Shown: positions 1-8,380 of the stretch, piece after piece
Numbering within the stretch: the first letter of the stretch is position 1
Layout: every line of letters starts with the position of its first letter
NCBI RefSeq assembly: GCF_020447305.1
Contig: NZ_CP095732.1
Location: forward strand, 124,001-188,000
Reading direction: 5' to 3'
From: Abyssibius alkaniclasticus
GTDB lineage: Bacteria > Pseudomonadota > Alphaproteobacteria > Rhodobacterales > Rhodobacteraceae
Length of the DNA: 64,000 bases
Translations under genes and position numbers: made by a program
Notes under the pieces: generated by a model
Told to the model about the DNA's origin: nothing
The model's input: only the letters and a program-made list of their open reading frames with translations
Databases searched by the model: none

Positions 1-1591
1 CGGTGGCACCGTTTTGCAGGCCTTCGCGCAGCCGCTCTTGGGCGCGGCGCAACCGCGCCTCGGCGCTGGAAAGATCGCCCGCCTCGATCATGACGGCGAC
101 ATCCCACAGCAGGGCGGCAATCTCGTCACGCTCGGCCAGGCTGAGCCCGTCTTCGGCCATATAGCCCATGCGGCGGATGGCAACGCGCGTAAGCAGATAG
201 CTGCTGGCGCTGGGGAAAAGGCCGGGTTCGGGCGCATAGGAAATGGCGCGCAGCACATCATTGACGCGGCGCAGATTGTCCAGCGACCAGAGCAGATCGC
301 GCCGCTGCTCGATGATGGCGGCGGCAAGCGGGTCAAAGAAGGAACGCGCGGGCAGCACATCGCGGCGCGATAAAATCGCCGACTGGCCTGCACCATCGGT
401 GACTTCGAGCGTAATTACTACGGGCAGATTCGCAAACAGATGCTGGCTGAAATCGGCGGTGAGCATGTCCTTGATATCGGCCCGGTCGCCGCGAAACGGC
501 AGTGGTAGCGCGCCGGTCAGCGGTTCGGGCAAATCGGGCGGCGCAACAAGGCCGAAGCGGCGGTCGACCGCGTCCAGATCAAGGGTGATCCGATAGCTGC
601 CGCCGGTGATGGCATAGTCATCTTGTGCGGTAAACTCCAGCTCCATCGCGCCGTCGCGGCTTTTGGCGATTGCGGCGTCCGATTGCAGCTGCGGCGGGCT
701 ATCAGCGCGCGCGGTGATCCGCCAATCCCCCATCACATCGCCGCTTTCACGCAGGGTTATGCGGCCCGATTGCACGATGGGAAAGCTCAGATCATAAACA
801 TCGGGCGCCAGCACCAGGTTTTGCCCGCTGGCCCCGTCTTCCAGCGCAAAATCGCCAACGCCGTAAAGCCGTAGCGTAAATTCGGACCCGATCGGCAGTT
901 CCAGCGATGCATCGGCCAGGTTTTCGGGCGAAAGATACATGACCGGCAGGCCGGTATAGGCAGGCGGGCGGGCCCAGGCCTCGAAGCTTGCAGCAGGCAC
1001 GGCGGCAAGGGCCGTGCCATTGGGGCCGCCATTTTGCACCCGCGCGCCGGGCAGGTTGCTGAAAACCAGCGCCACGCCCAATGCGGTGGCGGCCAGCAGG
1101 CGCAGGCCGTTCGGGTCGCGTTCGCGCAGGTTCACGGCAGGCGCCGGCACGCGTGCGCGTGCGGCGGCTTGGCGCATCGCGGCGGTATGGGCCAGCCACA
1201 GGTTCTTGCTGACAGTGTCATCGCCCAGATATGCGGGCCGGTCGAGCAGGGCCGATAGCGGGCGGCCGGGCAAAGCGGAATCGAGCCGCAGAATCGCATC
1301 GATCCGGCTGGGAGGTTTGAGGCGGCGCACACCGATACCGCCCAGATACAACGCCAGAACCAGCAGGGCAGCGGCGATGTAAACCCAATAGTTTTGTGGC
1401 ACAAACTGCTCTAGCCGCAGCAAAAGCGCGGCAGTTCCAAGCGCGACAAGGCTGGCCAGAGGCCAGAACGCCATGATCAGCGTTTCCGCCCAAAGCGTGA
1501 GCCGTGACAAAAACAGCCGCCCGGCATAGGGGGCGAGCGGCGCAAAATCGGGTTTGCGCGGTGCGGTCTTGGGGGGAGTCAGGCCAGCCAT
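1..1591 (-). CDS. TIGR02302/DUF4175 family membrane protein, 3' end outside window
   Basis: Open from an ATG at 1591 to the left edge of the window, giving about 530 residues without a stop, so the C-terminal part is missing. The first 100 residues hold two hydrophobic segments (about 38-60 and 68-86) after a short cytoplasmic lead, and a third lies near 168-180; the rest looks like a large periplasmic region ending in a charged helical part. This matches the TIGR02302 (DUF4175) family, usually 800-850 residues and commonly located behind lysA in Rhodobacteraceae. No biochemical function is established. The start overlaps the 3' end of lysA by 13 bp, implying translational coupling in the DUF2834-lysA operon. 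Confidence 0.85.
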   Translation of the reverse strand, partial: MAGLTPPKTAPRKPDFAPLAPYAGRLFLSRLTLWAETLIMAFWPLASLVALGTAALLLRLEQFVPQNYWVYIAAALLVLALYLGGIGVRRLKPPSRIDAILRLDSALPGRPLSALLDRPAYLGDDTVSKNLWLAHTAAMRQAAARARVPAPAVNLRERDPNGLRLLAATALGVALVFSNLPGARVQNGGPNGTALAAVPAASFEAWARPPAYTGLPVMYLSPENLADASLELPIGSEFTLRLYGVGDFALEDGASGQNLVLAPDVYDLSFPIVQSGRITLRESGDVMGDWRITARADSPPQLQSDAAIAKSRDGAMELEFTAQDDYAITGGSYRITLDLDAVDRRFGLVAPPDLPEPLTGALPLPFRGDRADIKDMLTADFSQHLFANLPVVITLEVTDGAGQSAILSRRDVLPARSFFDPLAAAIIEQRRDLLWSLDNLRRVNDVLRAISYAPEPGLFPSASSYLLTRVAIRRMGYMAEDGLSLAERDEIAALLWDVAVMIEAGDLSSAEARLRRAQERLREGLQNGAT

Positions 1592-2847
1592 AGTGGGATG
1601 CTATCCCGATTGATAATCTCTTCCAAGCTCGGACGTGCCCGAACCACGGCAAATTGATCGCCCTGCACCAGAACTTCGGGAATCATCGGGCGGGTATTGT
1701 ATTCGCTGGCCATGACAGCGCCGTAAGCCCCCGCCGTGCGAAAAGCGACAAGGTCGCCTGCTGCAAGCGGTGGCATGGCGCGTTGGCGCGCGAAAGTATC
1801 GCCGGTTTCACATACCGGGCCGACAATATCTATGGGCCGGGTTTCGACCCCCGCTTCGGGTTCCACCACCGGAATGATCTCGTGATAGGCGTCATACATG
1901 GCCGGGCGCAGCAAATCGTTCATGGCGGCATCGAGAATCAGAAAATTTCGCCCCTCGCCCTGTTTGACATAGGTGACACCCGCAACCAGCAGCCCGGCAT
2001 TGCCCGCAATCAGACGGCCCGGCTCGATCTCGATCTCGCAGCCCAAATGGCCAAGCGTGCGGCGCACGACCGCGCCATAGTCCAGTGGCAGGGGCGGCAG
2101 GCTGTTGGAGCGTTCATAAGGAATGCCCAGCCCGCCGCCAAGGTCGAGCCGGCGAATATCATGGCCATCGGCGCGCAGCAGTTCGCAAAGCTCGGCAACC
2201 TTGGTGAAAGCCGCCTCATAGGGGGCAAGCTCGGTAAGCTGGCTGCCGATATGCACATCGATGCCCACAACCTTTACACCTTCAAGCGCCGCGGCCTGTG
2301 CATAGGCTTCACGCGCGCGGGCAATGGGAATGCCGAATTTGTTCTCGGATTTTCCGGTGGCGATCTTGGCGTGGGTTTTCGCGTCTACATCCGGGTTTAC
2401 GCGAATGGTGATCGGGGCGCACAGGCCCATTTCGCGCGCAACCGCATCAAGCGCCAGCAGTTCCGGCTCGCTTTCCACGTTGAACTGGCGCACGCCGCCC
2501 GCAAGCGCCATGCGCATTTCATCGGCGGTTTTGCCGACACCGGAAAATACAATGCGTTCCCCCGGCACGCCCGCGGCAATTGCGCGCGCATATTCCCCGC
2601 CCGAAACCACATCCATACCCGCGCCCAGATTCGCCATCAGCCGTAGCACGGCCTGGTTGGAATTGGCTTTCATCGCATAGCAGATGAGGTGGTCCATCCC
2701 GGCCAGTGCTTCCTGAAACACCTGATAATGGCGGGTGAGCGTGGCGCTGGAATAGACATAGAACGGTGTGCCAACGGCGCGCGCGATATCGGCAATGGCG
2801 ACGCGTTCAGCGCAGAGCGCACCGGATTGGTATTGGAAATGGTCCAT
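1579..2847 (-). CDS. lysA: Diaminopimelate decarboxylase
   Basis: 422 residues, the usual length for LysA. It makes L-lysine from meso-diaminopimelate, the last step of the lysine pathway, using PLP in the cytoplasm. Visible family features are the PLP lysine in YAMKANS (K60), HIGSQ at 199-203, GGGLG at 237-241, EPGR at 275-278 and the CETGD motif at 346-350 that completes the dimer active site. The start at 2847 begins MDHFQY, which fits the family; an open frame extends upstream but would run into the neighbouring gene. It lies 14 bp behind a DUF2834 gene and overlaps the next gene by 13 bp, so the three probably form one transcript. Confidence 0.97.
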   Translation of the reverse strand: MDHFQYQSGALCAERVAIADIARAVGTPFYVYSSATLTRHYQVFQEALAGMDHLICYAMKANSNQAVLRLMANLGAGMDVVSGGEYARAIAAGVPGERIVFSGVGKTADEMRMALAGGVRQFNVESEPELLALDAVAREMGLCAPITIRVNPDVDAKTHAKIATGKSENKFGIPIARAREAYAQAAALEGVKVVGIDVHIGSQLTELAPYEAAFTKVAELCELLRADGHDIRRLDLGGGLGIPYERSNSLPPLPLDYGAVVRRTLGHLGCEIEIEPGRLIAGNAGLLVAGVTYVKQGEGRNFLILDAAMNDLLRPAMYDAYHEIIPVVEPEAGVETRPIDIVGPVCETGDTFARQRAMPPLAAGDLVAFRTAGAYGAVMASEYNTRPMIPEVLVQGDQFAVVRARPSLEEIINRDSIPLWLA

Positions 2848-2861
2848 GAACAGTCCGATGC

Positions 2862-3179
2862 TTAGTTGAGCGGGCGGGCGCGCAGATACAGATACAGCGG
2901 CAGCCCGCTGGAAAGCCCAACATAAAAGGCCACGGGTATGGCCACAAGCGGAAGATAGTCGCGCCGCGCCGGTGCCTCGATCAGCGCCCAGACCGTCAGC
3001 ACCAGACTGGACAGCAGCATGTTGAGCATCAGCCCGCGCGTGGCCATATTGGCCCCCCAGGCGGTGAAAAGGCCGCCAAGGCTGAAGCCGTTGGCCTGCA
3101 TATGCCCAAACATGAAATACAAAGGCCCGACAGCGCCAACAAGCGCCAGAACCAGAAATACCGTTCGCGTATGTGCCAT
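2862..3179 (-). CDS. DUF2834 family small membrane protein
   Basis: 105 residues with three hydrophobic stretches (about 6-24, 51-65 and 75-98) and little else, so a small inner-membrane protein. The pattern of a first helix, a loop with WGAN, and two further helices resembles DUF2834. Function is unknown. It is the first gene of the run DUF2834-lysA-TIGR02302. The start at 3179 begins MAHTRT directly before the first helix. Confidence 0.75.
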   Translation of the reverse strand: MAHTRTVFLVLALVGAVGPLYFMFGHMQANGFSLGGLFTAWGANMATRGLMLNMLLSSLVLTVWALIEAPARRDYLPLVAIPVAFYVGLSSGLPLYLYLRARPLN

Positions 3180-3242
3180 GTCGCCCCCAGCCTGAAAAGC
3201 CGGACCTAGCGCGACCGCGCAGATCGTTCAAGCGAAACGATG

Positions 3243-3788
3243 TTATTGCACATCAATGTAGAAAACCGACCAGACCCAGTTGCTGTCGTCAATGTCATTG
3301 AGATCGTCGCGGCTGCCGCGCGCAAATACCAGCTGGCTTGGCCCGAAATCCCCAAGGCCAAGAAACGCACCATCGCGTTTGAGCGCCAGGATCGGATCTT
3401 TTGCCAGCAATTCAGCCAGCGGCAGTTCCAGGGTGAACCCGTCAAGCGCGCGCAGCGAAATGGTTGTGCCCGTCACACCTGCCAGACGCAGAACATCGGC
3501 CAGAAGCGGGCCTTCAAACACATGCGGGCCTTTGCCTTGCGGAAAATCGGTTGTGTATGAAAGCTGGCTGAGCGTGGCAAGCGTTGCATAGTCAAAGGTC
3601 GCCGCCGACGAAAAGGCCACGCCATTATAGTCGAACAGTTTATCGTAATCCGGGTCCATTGCGCCGCGCGAATAGTTGGCGACATCGCCTGTAACGGTCA
3701 GAATCGCCGGGCCGCGCAGCTCGGCCTGGGCCTGGCTGGCGCCGCCCATGCCAATAGCAAAAGCCAGCGCTAAGAAGAGCTTAAACAT
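3243..3788 (-). CDS. Exported molybdopterin-fold (SUOX-like) oxidoreductase domain protein
   Basis: 181 residues from the ATG at 3788, which is preceded by AGGACAG. Residues 1-22 form a clean signal peptide ending SQAQA. The remainder resembles the small periplasmic oxidoreductase molybdopterin-binding domain proteins of Rhodobacteraceae, with FEGPLLADVL, an internal LRALDGF and a C-terminal WVWSVFYIDV. The family shares the sulfite-oxidase fold, but these short members lack an obvious cysteine ligand for molybdenum: no Cys is visible in the mature part. It may therefore bind a ligand rather than catalyse. It stands alone; an upstream in-frame ATG at 3833 is possible but would spoil the signal peptide. 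Confidence 0.7.
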   Translation of the reverse strand: MFKLFLALAFAIGMGGASQAQAELRGPAILTVTGDVANYSRGAMDPDYDKLFDYNGVAFSSAATFDYATLATLSQLSYTTDFPQGKGPHVFEGPLLADVLRLAGVTGTTISLRALDGFTLELPLAELLAKDPILALKRDGAFLGLGDFGPSQLVFARGSRDDLNDIDDSNWVWSVFYIDVQ

Positions 3789-3940
3789 CGTCTGTCCTGT
3801 TGATACATCTATAGTTTTTTTATGAATCGGCATTGCAGCCGTGGGTTGTTATGGCAAACTTGGGCCGTTCACGCAAGTAATTTTGCGCAGCCCGCCGAAA
3901 GCCTTCAGGAATTACATGCAATACTTGTAGTAAAACAGAA

Positions 3941-3978
3941 ATGGCGCAACTTCCCCGATATGGGAAAAATTGCGCCAT
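3941..3978 (-). terminator. Rho-independent terminator of argH-lipoprotein operon
   Basis: A hairpin with outer arms ATGGCGCAA and TTGCGCCAT and partly paired inner bases is followed, read on the minus strand, by TTCTGTTTTAC. It lies 27 bp beyond the stop of the small lipoprotein gene, so it would end the argH transcript. The rest of the 3834-4004 interval shows no gene. Confidence 0.65.
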
Positions 3979-4004
3979 GTATTTCGTTTATTGGGCCGGG
4001 CGCG

Positions 4005-4115
4005 TCAGGGTGCTGCGACGCGCGATTCAAACCGCGGGGTTACTGCCAGCGGGTCGCCTTTCACGCCGCAACCCGCCAAAGCGGCAAGGGCAAGGAGCAA
4101 TAGTAGCGGCTTCAT
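4005..4115 (-). CDS. Tiny LptM-like lipoprotein
   Basis: 36 residues, [20 protein letters not shown] and on. A lipobox (LAGC) puts the lipidated cysteine at residue 16, directly followed by [11 protein letters not shown], the hallmark of the short YifL/LptM-type lipoproteins (consensus CGxKGPL). LptM in E. coli helps mature the LptDE lipopolysaccharide translocon; the same role here is inference. The start codon overlaps the argH stop as ATGA, so it is translationally coupled to argH. Such a lipoprotein between argH and lysA is recurrent in alphaproteobacteria. Confidence 0.8.
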   Translation of the reverse strand: MKPLLLLLALAALAGCGVKGDPLAVTPRFESRVAAP

Positions 4116-5506
4116 TTCAGCACCTCTTTCCAGCGTTCAACCTGCGCGCGCACATTCGCGGGCGCCGTGCCGCCAAAGCTGGTGCGGCTGGCCACCGAAT
4201 TATCGACCCCAAGCACGGCAAACACCTCTTGGGTAATTTCGGGATGCCCGGTCTGCATGTCTGCAAGCGTCAGTTCATCCAGGTCGCACCCCTTGTCTTC
4301 GGCCAGTTTGACCAGCGCGCCGGTCACATGATGGGCGTCGCGGAACGGCAGGTTCAGGCGGCGCACAAGCCAGTCGGCCAGGTCGGTGGCGGTTGAAAAC
4401 GCAGCCCCGGCCGCCGCGCGCAAGGCGGGCGGGTTTGGCTTGAGGTCGGCCATCATCCCGGTCATGGCGGCCAGGCTCAGCATCAGCGTATCGGCGGCGT
4501 CAAACACCTGTTCCTTGTCTTCCTGCATGTCCTTTGAATAGGTCAGCGGCAGGCCCTTCATCATTGTCAGAAAGGCCACAAGCGCGCCGTTGATGCGCGC
4601 ACCCTTGGCGCGGATAAGCTCGGCTGCGTCGGGGTTTTTCTTTTGCGGCATGATCGAGGAGCCGGTTGAAAACCTGTCGGACATGATCACAAAGCGGAAC
4701 TGGGCCGAAGACCAGATGACAAGCTCTTCCGCCAAACGGCTGAGATGCGTGCCGCAAATGGCCGCCGCGGCCAGAAACTCCATCGCAAAATCTCGGTCCG
4801 ACACGGAATCCAGGCTGTTGGCCGTGGGGCGATCAAAGCCCAGCGCGCTGGCGGTCATCTCGCGATCAATCGCAAAGCCGGTGCCGGCCAGCGCGGCAGC
4901 GCCAAGCGGGCTTTCATTCATCCGCGCGCGGGCATCGGCAAAGCGCGCCTTGTCGCGGGCCAGCATTTCGACATAGGCGAGCATATGGTGCCCCCATGTC
5001 ACTGGCTGGGCGGTTTGCAAATGCGTAAAGCCGGGCATGATCATATCGGCCCCCGCTTCGGCCTGCGCCACCAGCACCTGCATCAGCGCGCTGATGCTGG
5101 CAATTGCGGCATCGCACTGGTCGCGCACCCAAAGCCGAAAGTCGACAGCCACCTGGTCGTTCCGGCTGCGCGCGGTATGCAGCCGCCCGGCGGGCGCGCC
5201 GATCAGCGCCTTCAGCCGTGCTTCGATATTCATGTGGATGTCTTCAAGCGCGGCAGAAAATTCAAATGTGCCACCCTCGATTTCTGACAAGATCGTGAGC
5301 AGGCCTTCCGAAATCGCCCTGGCATCGCTATTGGTGATAATACCACAGGCGGCCAGCATGGCGGCATGGGCGCGCGAGGCTTCGATATCCTGCTTGTAAA
5401 GCCGTTTGTCAAAGCTGATCGAGGCGTTGATCGCCTCCATGATCGCGTCTGGCCCGGCAGCGAACCGCCCGCCCCACATTGCATTTGCACCCGATTTGTC
5501 CGACAT
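4112..5506 (-). CDS. argH: Argininosuccinate lyase
   Basis: 464 residues, normal length. It cleaves argininosuccinate to arginine and fumarate, the last step of arginine biosynthesis. The fumarase/aspartase superfamily signature [12 protein letters not shown] is at 282-293 with the catalytic serine in its loop, and the THLQ histidine is at 162. The 3' end overlaps a small lipoprotein gene by 4 bp. The start lies only 25 bp from that of divergent tlpA, so promoter elements must overlap coding sequence on one side. argG is in this window too but 53 kb away. Confidence 0.98.
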   Translation of the reverse strand: MSDKSGANAMWGGRFAAGPDAIMEAINASISFDKRLYKQDIEASRAHAAMLAACGIITNSDARAISEGLLTILSEIEGGTFEFSAALEDIHMNIEARLKALIGAPAGRLHTARSRNDQVAVDFRLWVRDQCDAAIASISALMQVLVAQAEAGADMIMPGFTHLQTAQPVTWGHHMLAYVEMLARDKARFADARARMNESPLGAAALAGTGFAIDREMTASALGFDRPTANSLDSVSDRDFAMEFLAAAAICGTHLSRLAEELVIWSSAQFRFVIMSDRFSTGSSIMPQKKNPDAAELIRAKGARINGALVAFLTMMKGLPLTYSKDMQEDKEQVFDAADTLMLSLAAMTGMMADLKPNPPALRAAAGAAFSTATDLADWLVRRLNLPFRDAHHVTGALVKLAEDKGCDLDELTLADMQTGHPEITQEVFAVLGVDNSVASRTSFGGTAPANVRAQVERWKEVLK

Positions 5507-5531
5507 TCACCCCTCCAACCCAAGGCCTGCC

Positions 5532-6104
5532 ATGACCCTGCGAAAACTTAGCTTTGCCCTGCTATATGCCGCCACAGCACTGGTTGCAAACCCCGGCATT
5601 GCCGGCACGCTTTCCGCCGAGGAACGCGCGGCCATTGAATCGATGCGCAGCGACAGTCTGCGCCGGCTCGTCATTCACAGTGAACCGCGCGACGTGGTTG
5701 ATGTCGGCTATGTTTCAAAGGCGGGTGAAGCGCAAACCATTCCTGCCAACGGGCGGCTGAATGTCGTGAATTTCTGGGCCACCTGGTGCGCGCCCTGCCG
5801 CGAGGAAATGCCGGCGCTAGACCGTTTGCGTGCAGAACTGGGCGATGAGGCCGGCGTGATCGCCATTGCCACCGGGCGCAACCGGGTCGAGGATATCGAG
5901 CGTTTCAACGAAGACGTCGGCGTGACCATGCCCATAAACCTTGACCCGCGCGGCGATTTGGCCGCCGCACATGGCGCAATGGGCCTGCCCACGACGATTG
6001 TTTTTGATGGCGAGGGCCGCGAAATTGCCCGCCTGACTGGGGCTGCGGAATGGGACAAGGCCGGGCCAATCATCCGCGCCCTTGCCGCGGCCTTGGCGGA
6101 TTAG
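5532..6104 (+). CDS. tlpA: TlpA-type thiol:disulfide oxidoreductase
   Basis: 190 residues from ATG 5532. Residues 1-24 are a hydrophobic export signal ending near IAG. The thioredoxin fold carries FWATWCAPC with the redox pair C86/C89 and the cis-proline in GLPTTIVF. Such proteins reduce periplasmic disulfides, often for cytochrome c or cytochrome oxidase maturation. Divergent pairing with argH is common in Rhodobacteraceae. The stop overlaps the stop of the convergent tag gene by 4 bp. A longer frame to 5406 lies inside argH and is unlikely to be used. Confidence 0.9.
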   Translation: MTLRKLSFALLYAATALVANPGIAGTLSAEERAAIESMRSDSLRRLVIHSEPRDVVDVGYVSKAGEAQTIPANGRLNVVNFWATWCAPCREEMPALDRLRAELGDEAGVIAIATGRNRVEDIERFNEDVGVTMPINLDPRGDLAAAHGAMGLPTTIVFDGEGREIARLTGAAEWDKAGPIIRALAAALAD

Positions 6105-6658
6105 ACTTCCGCATGGCGAAAGCAGGTGACGGCATGATCATTCACAAGCCCCGCCGCCTGCATGAACGCATAGCAGATGACCGGCCCGCAAAAGTTGAAG
6201 CCGGCCGTCTTCAGCCGTTTTGAAAGCGCGGTCGAGGCGGGTGTGCTGGCCGGCACATCGGCCTGCGCCTGCACGCGGTTATCGATGGGCGCGCCTTCGA
6301 CCGTTTGCCAGATGAACGCCGCAAAACCTTTGCCCGCTTCAATTTTCTGCCAGGCCTGCGCGCCTTTGATGGCCGCAACGATCTTGCCACGATGCCGGAT
6401 GATCCCCTCATCCTGCAAGGCTGCCTCGACCTGCGCGTCGCCCCAGCCTGCCAGAATATCGGGGTTGAAATTCGCGAATCGCGCATAAAAATTCTCGCGT
6501 TTGCGCAAAATGGTGATCCAGCTCAGCCCGGCCTGAAAGGATTCGAGCATCAGTTGCGCAAAAAGTGCGCGGCTGTCGCGGCAGGGCACGCCCCATTCGC
6601 GGTCATGATAGGCAATATATAGCGGATCATCGCCGCACCATGCGCATCTGTGCTGCAT
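6101..6658 (-). CDS. tag: DNA-3-methyladenine glycosylase I
   Basis: 185 residues from ATG 6658 (AAAGGAA lies just upstream). It excises 3-methyladenine from alkylated DNA. The zinc snap of Tag is fully present: C5, H18, H175 and C179, matching Cys4, His17, His175 and Cys179 of E. coli Tag. The catalytic glutamate is in MLESFQAGLSW (E39). It begins 85 bp from the divergent EAL gene and shares its stop region with tlpA. Confidence 0.96.
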   Translation of the reverse strand: MQHRCAWCGDDPLYIAYHDREWGVPCRDSRALFAQLMLESFQAGLSWITILRKRENFYARFANFNPDILAGWGDAQVEAALQDEGIIRHRGKIVAAIKGAQAWQKIEAGKGFAAFIWQTVEGAPIDNRVQAQADVPASTPASTALSKRLKTAGFNFCGPVICYAFMQAAGLVNDHAVTCFRHAEV

Positions 6659-6743
6659 TTTAATTTCCTTTAGAACAATCCGTGAATATTCATATCGTGT
6701 TAACGGCTTGCAGGCAATCTTGGGCCAGACCGAGGATAATGCC

Positions 6744-7538
6744 ATGCACAGCCGAACGGCACCCGACCCGAACCAAACCGCGCGCAGTGTTGCGCTTGTG
6801 ACCGACGCGCTGCAGCACGGGCGTATCGGTCTGGCCTGGCAGCCGGTCCTGCGCAGCGGCCCGCAAGGGATGGTGGCGTTTTATGAAGGCTTGCTGCGCC
6901 TGCGTTGCGCCAATGGCGAGGTGATGCGCGCGGGTGAGTTTATCGACGCGGTGGAAGCAACCCCGCTTGGCCGCGCGCTCGACCGGCGTGCGCTTGGCGT
7001 TGCACTCGATCTGCTCGCCGCCGACCGGCGCTTGCGCCTTTCGGTCAATATCGGCCCCAAAACAATGCATGATGAGGGTTGGAACGCCCTGCTTGTTCAG
7101 GCCGCGCGCCAGGATCCGGGCGTGCCGGAACGCCTGATCGTCGAGCTGACGGAACGTTCCGCCATGCAGGACCCCGATGAAACCATCGCGTTTCTGGACC
7201 GTAACCGCAAGCTGGGGTGCAGCTTTGCGATTGATGATTTCGGCGCCGGGCAAACCGCCTTTGCCTATTTCCGCCGCTTCCGCTTTGACATGGTCAAGAT
7301 CGATGGCGAATTCATTCGCGACCTGCACAAGAACCCCGACAATGCCATGCTGGTCAAGGTTCTGGTGCAACTGGCCCGGCATTTTGACATGCTGACCGTG
7401 GCCGAATTCATTGAGAACGAGCATGAGGCCCGCGCCGCAACCGCGCTGGGCGTGGATTGTTTGCAAGGCTATTATTGCGGGCGTGCCGGCGATGTGCCGC
7501 TTGTGATGGACATGCAACCCTACCGCGCCGCGATCTAG
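6744..7538 (+). CDS. EAL-domain c-di-GMP phosphodiesterase
   Basis: 264 residues from ATG 6744, which follows GAGGATAAT; a weaker start at 6708 is possible. It is a stand-alone EAL domain with no sensor or GGDEF part. The catalytic set looks intact: EGL in place of EAL (E48), N102 in SVNIG, E134 in VELTERS, the DDFGAG pair D164/D165, K185 in VKIDG, E221 in VAEF and Q241 in CLQGYY. It probably hydrolyses c-di-GMP in the cytoplasm, though EGL and VAEFIE (usually VAEGVE) are deviations worth testing. It converges on phaR with a 4-bp CTAG overlap of the stops. Confidence 0.88.
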   Translation: MHSRTAPDPNQTARSVALVTDALQHGRIGLAWQPVLRSGPQGMVAFYEGLLRLRCANGEVMRAGEFIDAVEATPLGRALDRRALGVALDLLAADRRLRLSVNIGPKTMHDEGWNALLVQAARQDPGVPERLIVELTERSAMQDPDETIAFLDRNRKLGCSFAIDDFGAGQTAFAYFRRFRFDMVKIDGEFIRDLHKNPDNAMLVKVLVQLARHFDMLTVAEFIENEHEARAATALGVDCLQGYYCGRAGDVPLVMDMQPYRAAI

Positions 7539-8134
7539 GGTTTGCCCACCAGTTTGGACAATTGCACCTGCATTTCGGAAAGCTGCGATTTCAGCGCATC
7601 CAGTTCCGATTCGCGCGGCTTCTTGGGCGCCTCGGCGGGTTTTTCGCCCGCACTTTCCTTTCCGCCAACCGCACCGGGAAAGGGCGAGAACATGCGCATG
7701 GCGTTTTCAAACCATTCCATATTGGTTCGCGCCAGCGACTCGAGGTTGGCAATTGCCGGATTGGCCCCAAAGGCCGAACTGATCTGCGCGCGCATGGCTT
7801 CCTGATTTTTCGTAAATGTCTCCATCGACGCATCGAGGTAGCCCGGCACAACGCCTTGGAGCGAATCGCCATAAAGCGCGATGAGCTGGCGCAGAAAATT
7901 CGTGGGCAACATGGTATTGCCCTTGGATTCCGCCTCGAAAATGATCTGGGCCAGAACCGAGCGGGTGATATCTTCGCCGGATTTCGCGTCATGCACGACA
8001 AAATCTTCGCCGTCACGCACCATCTGGCTTAGATTTTCAAGCGTTACATAGCTGGATTTGGCGGTATTGTATAACCGTCGGTTGGCGTATTTCTTGATGA
8101 CGATCGGTTCGTCGCTTTGTGTGGGTTCAGCCAC
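7535..8134 (-). CDS. phaR: Polyhydroxyalkanoate synthesis repressor PhaR
   Basis: 199 residues with a GTG start at 8134 preceded by AAGGAGG. The N-terminal PHB/PHA accumulation regulator DNA-binding domain begins IVIKKYANRRLYNT, followed by a second conserved block around TRSVLAQIIFEAE. The C-terminus is a charged coiled coil (about 175-197). PhaR binds DNA and PHA granules, releasing its targets when polymer forms. The gene is divergent from the small protein and PhaC-like gene, with palindromes between them that could be its own operators. The stop interlocks with that of the EAL gene. Confidence 0.95.
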   Translation of the reverse strand: MAEPTQSDEPIVIKKYANRRLYNTAKSSYVTLENLSQMVRDGEDFVVHDAKSGEDITRSVLAQIIFEAESKGNTMLPTNFLRQLIALYGDSLQGVVPGYLDASMETFTKNQEAMRAQISSAFGANPAIANLESLARTNMEWFENAMRMFSPFPGAVGGKESAGEKPAEAPKKPRESELDALKSQLSEMQVQLSKLVGKP

Positions 8135-8174
8135 ATGCGCCTCCTTGGACCATTTCCACCAGCTTAGTCAGCAT

Positions 8175-8200
8175 TTTGCGCTGCCGCAAAGCAATTTTGC
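8175..8200. promoter_or_regulatory. Putative PhaR operator in the phaR/phaC-like intergenic region
   Basis: Two adjacent palindromes: TTTGCG-ctgc-CGCAAA at 8175-8190 and GCAA-tt-TTGC at 8191-8200. PhaR of Paracoccus denitrificans is known to bind TGC-rich dyads, so autoregulation plus control of the rightward genes is plausible. The assignment is inference from position and motif. Confidence 0.45.
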
Positions 8201-8236
8201 AAGCGCGAAGGCCGGCATCCATGTTATGGCGAAGTC

Positions 8237-8380
8237 ATGAGCCGCAAGACCACGCCCACGCCACCCAAAGCGCCAGCCCCGCAGCAAAGCGCCGCCGCCG
8301 CCTATCTTGACCTTTGGGAAGCCAATATCACGCTTTTTGCGCGCGAAGATGTGCCCAGCACGGCGGATAGGCCAAAATGA
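8237..8380 (+). CDS. 47-residue protein coupled to the PhaC-like gene
   Basis: A small frame beginning MSRKTTPTPPKAPAPQQ, then YLDLWEANITLFARED and a short polar end. The first 20 residues are Pro/Ala-rich and probably disordered; the Trp- and Leu-containing part could form an amphipathic helix. Its stop overlaps the next ATG as ATGA (8377-8380), a strong sign of coupled translation. I do not recognise a named family. Position suggests an accessory peptide of the synthase, as two-subunit synthases use PhaE or PhaR partners, but those are much longer. Spurious coding cannot be excluded. Confidence 0.55.
   Translation: MSRKTTPTPPKAPAPQQSAAAAYLDLWEANITLFAREDVPSTADRPK

Noticed and set aside
1654-2646. 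Plus-strand open frame of 330 codons
   Set aside because: Entirely antisense to lysA, His/Arg-rich composition typical of GC-rich shadow frames.
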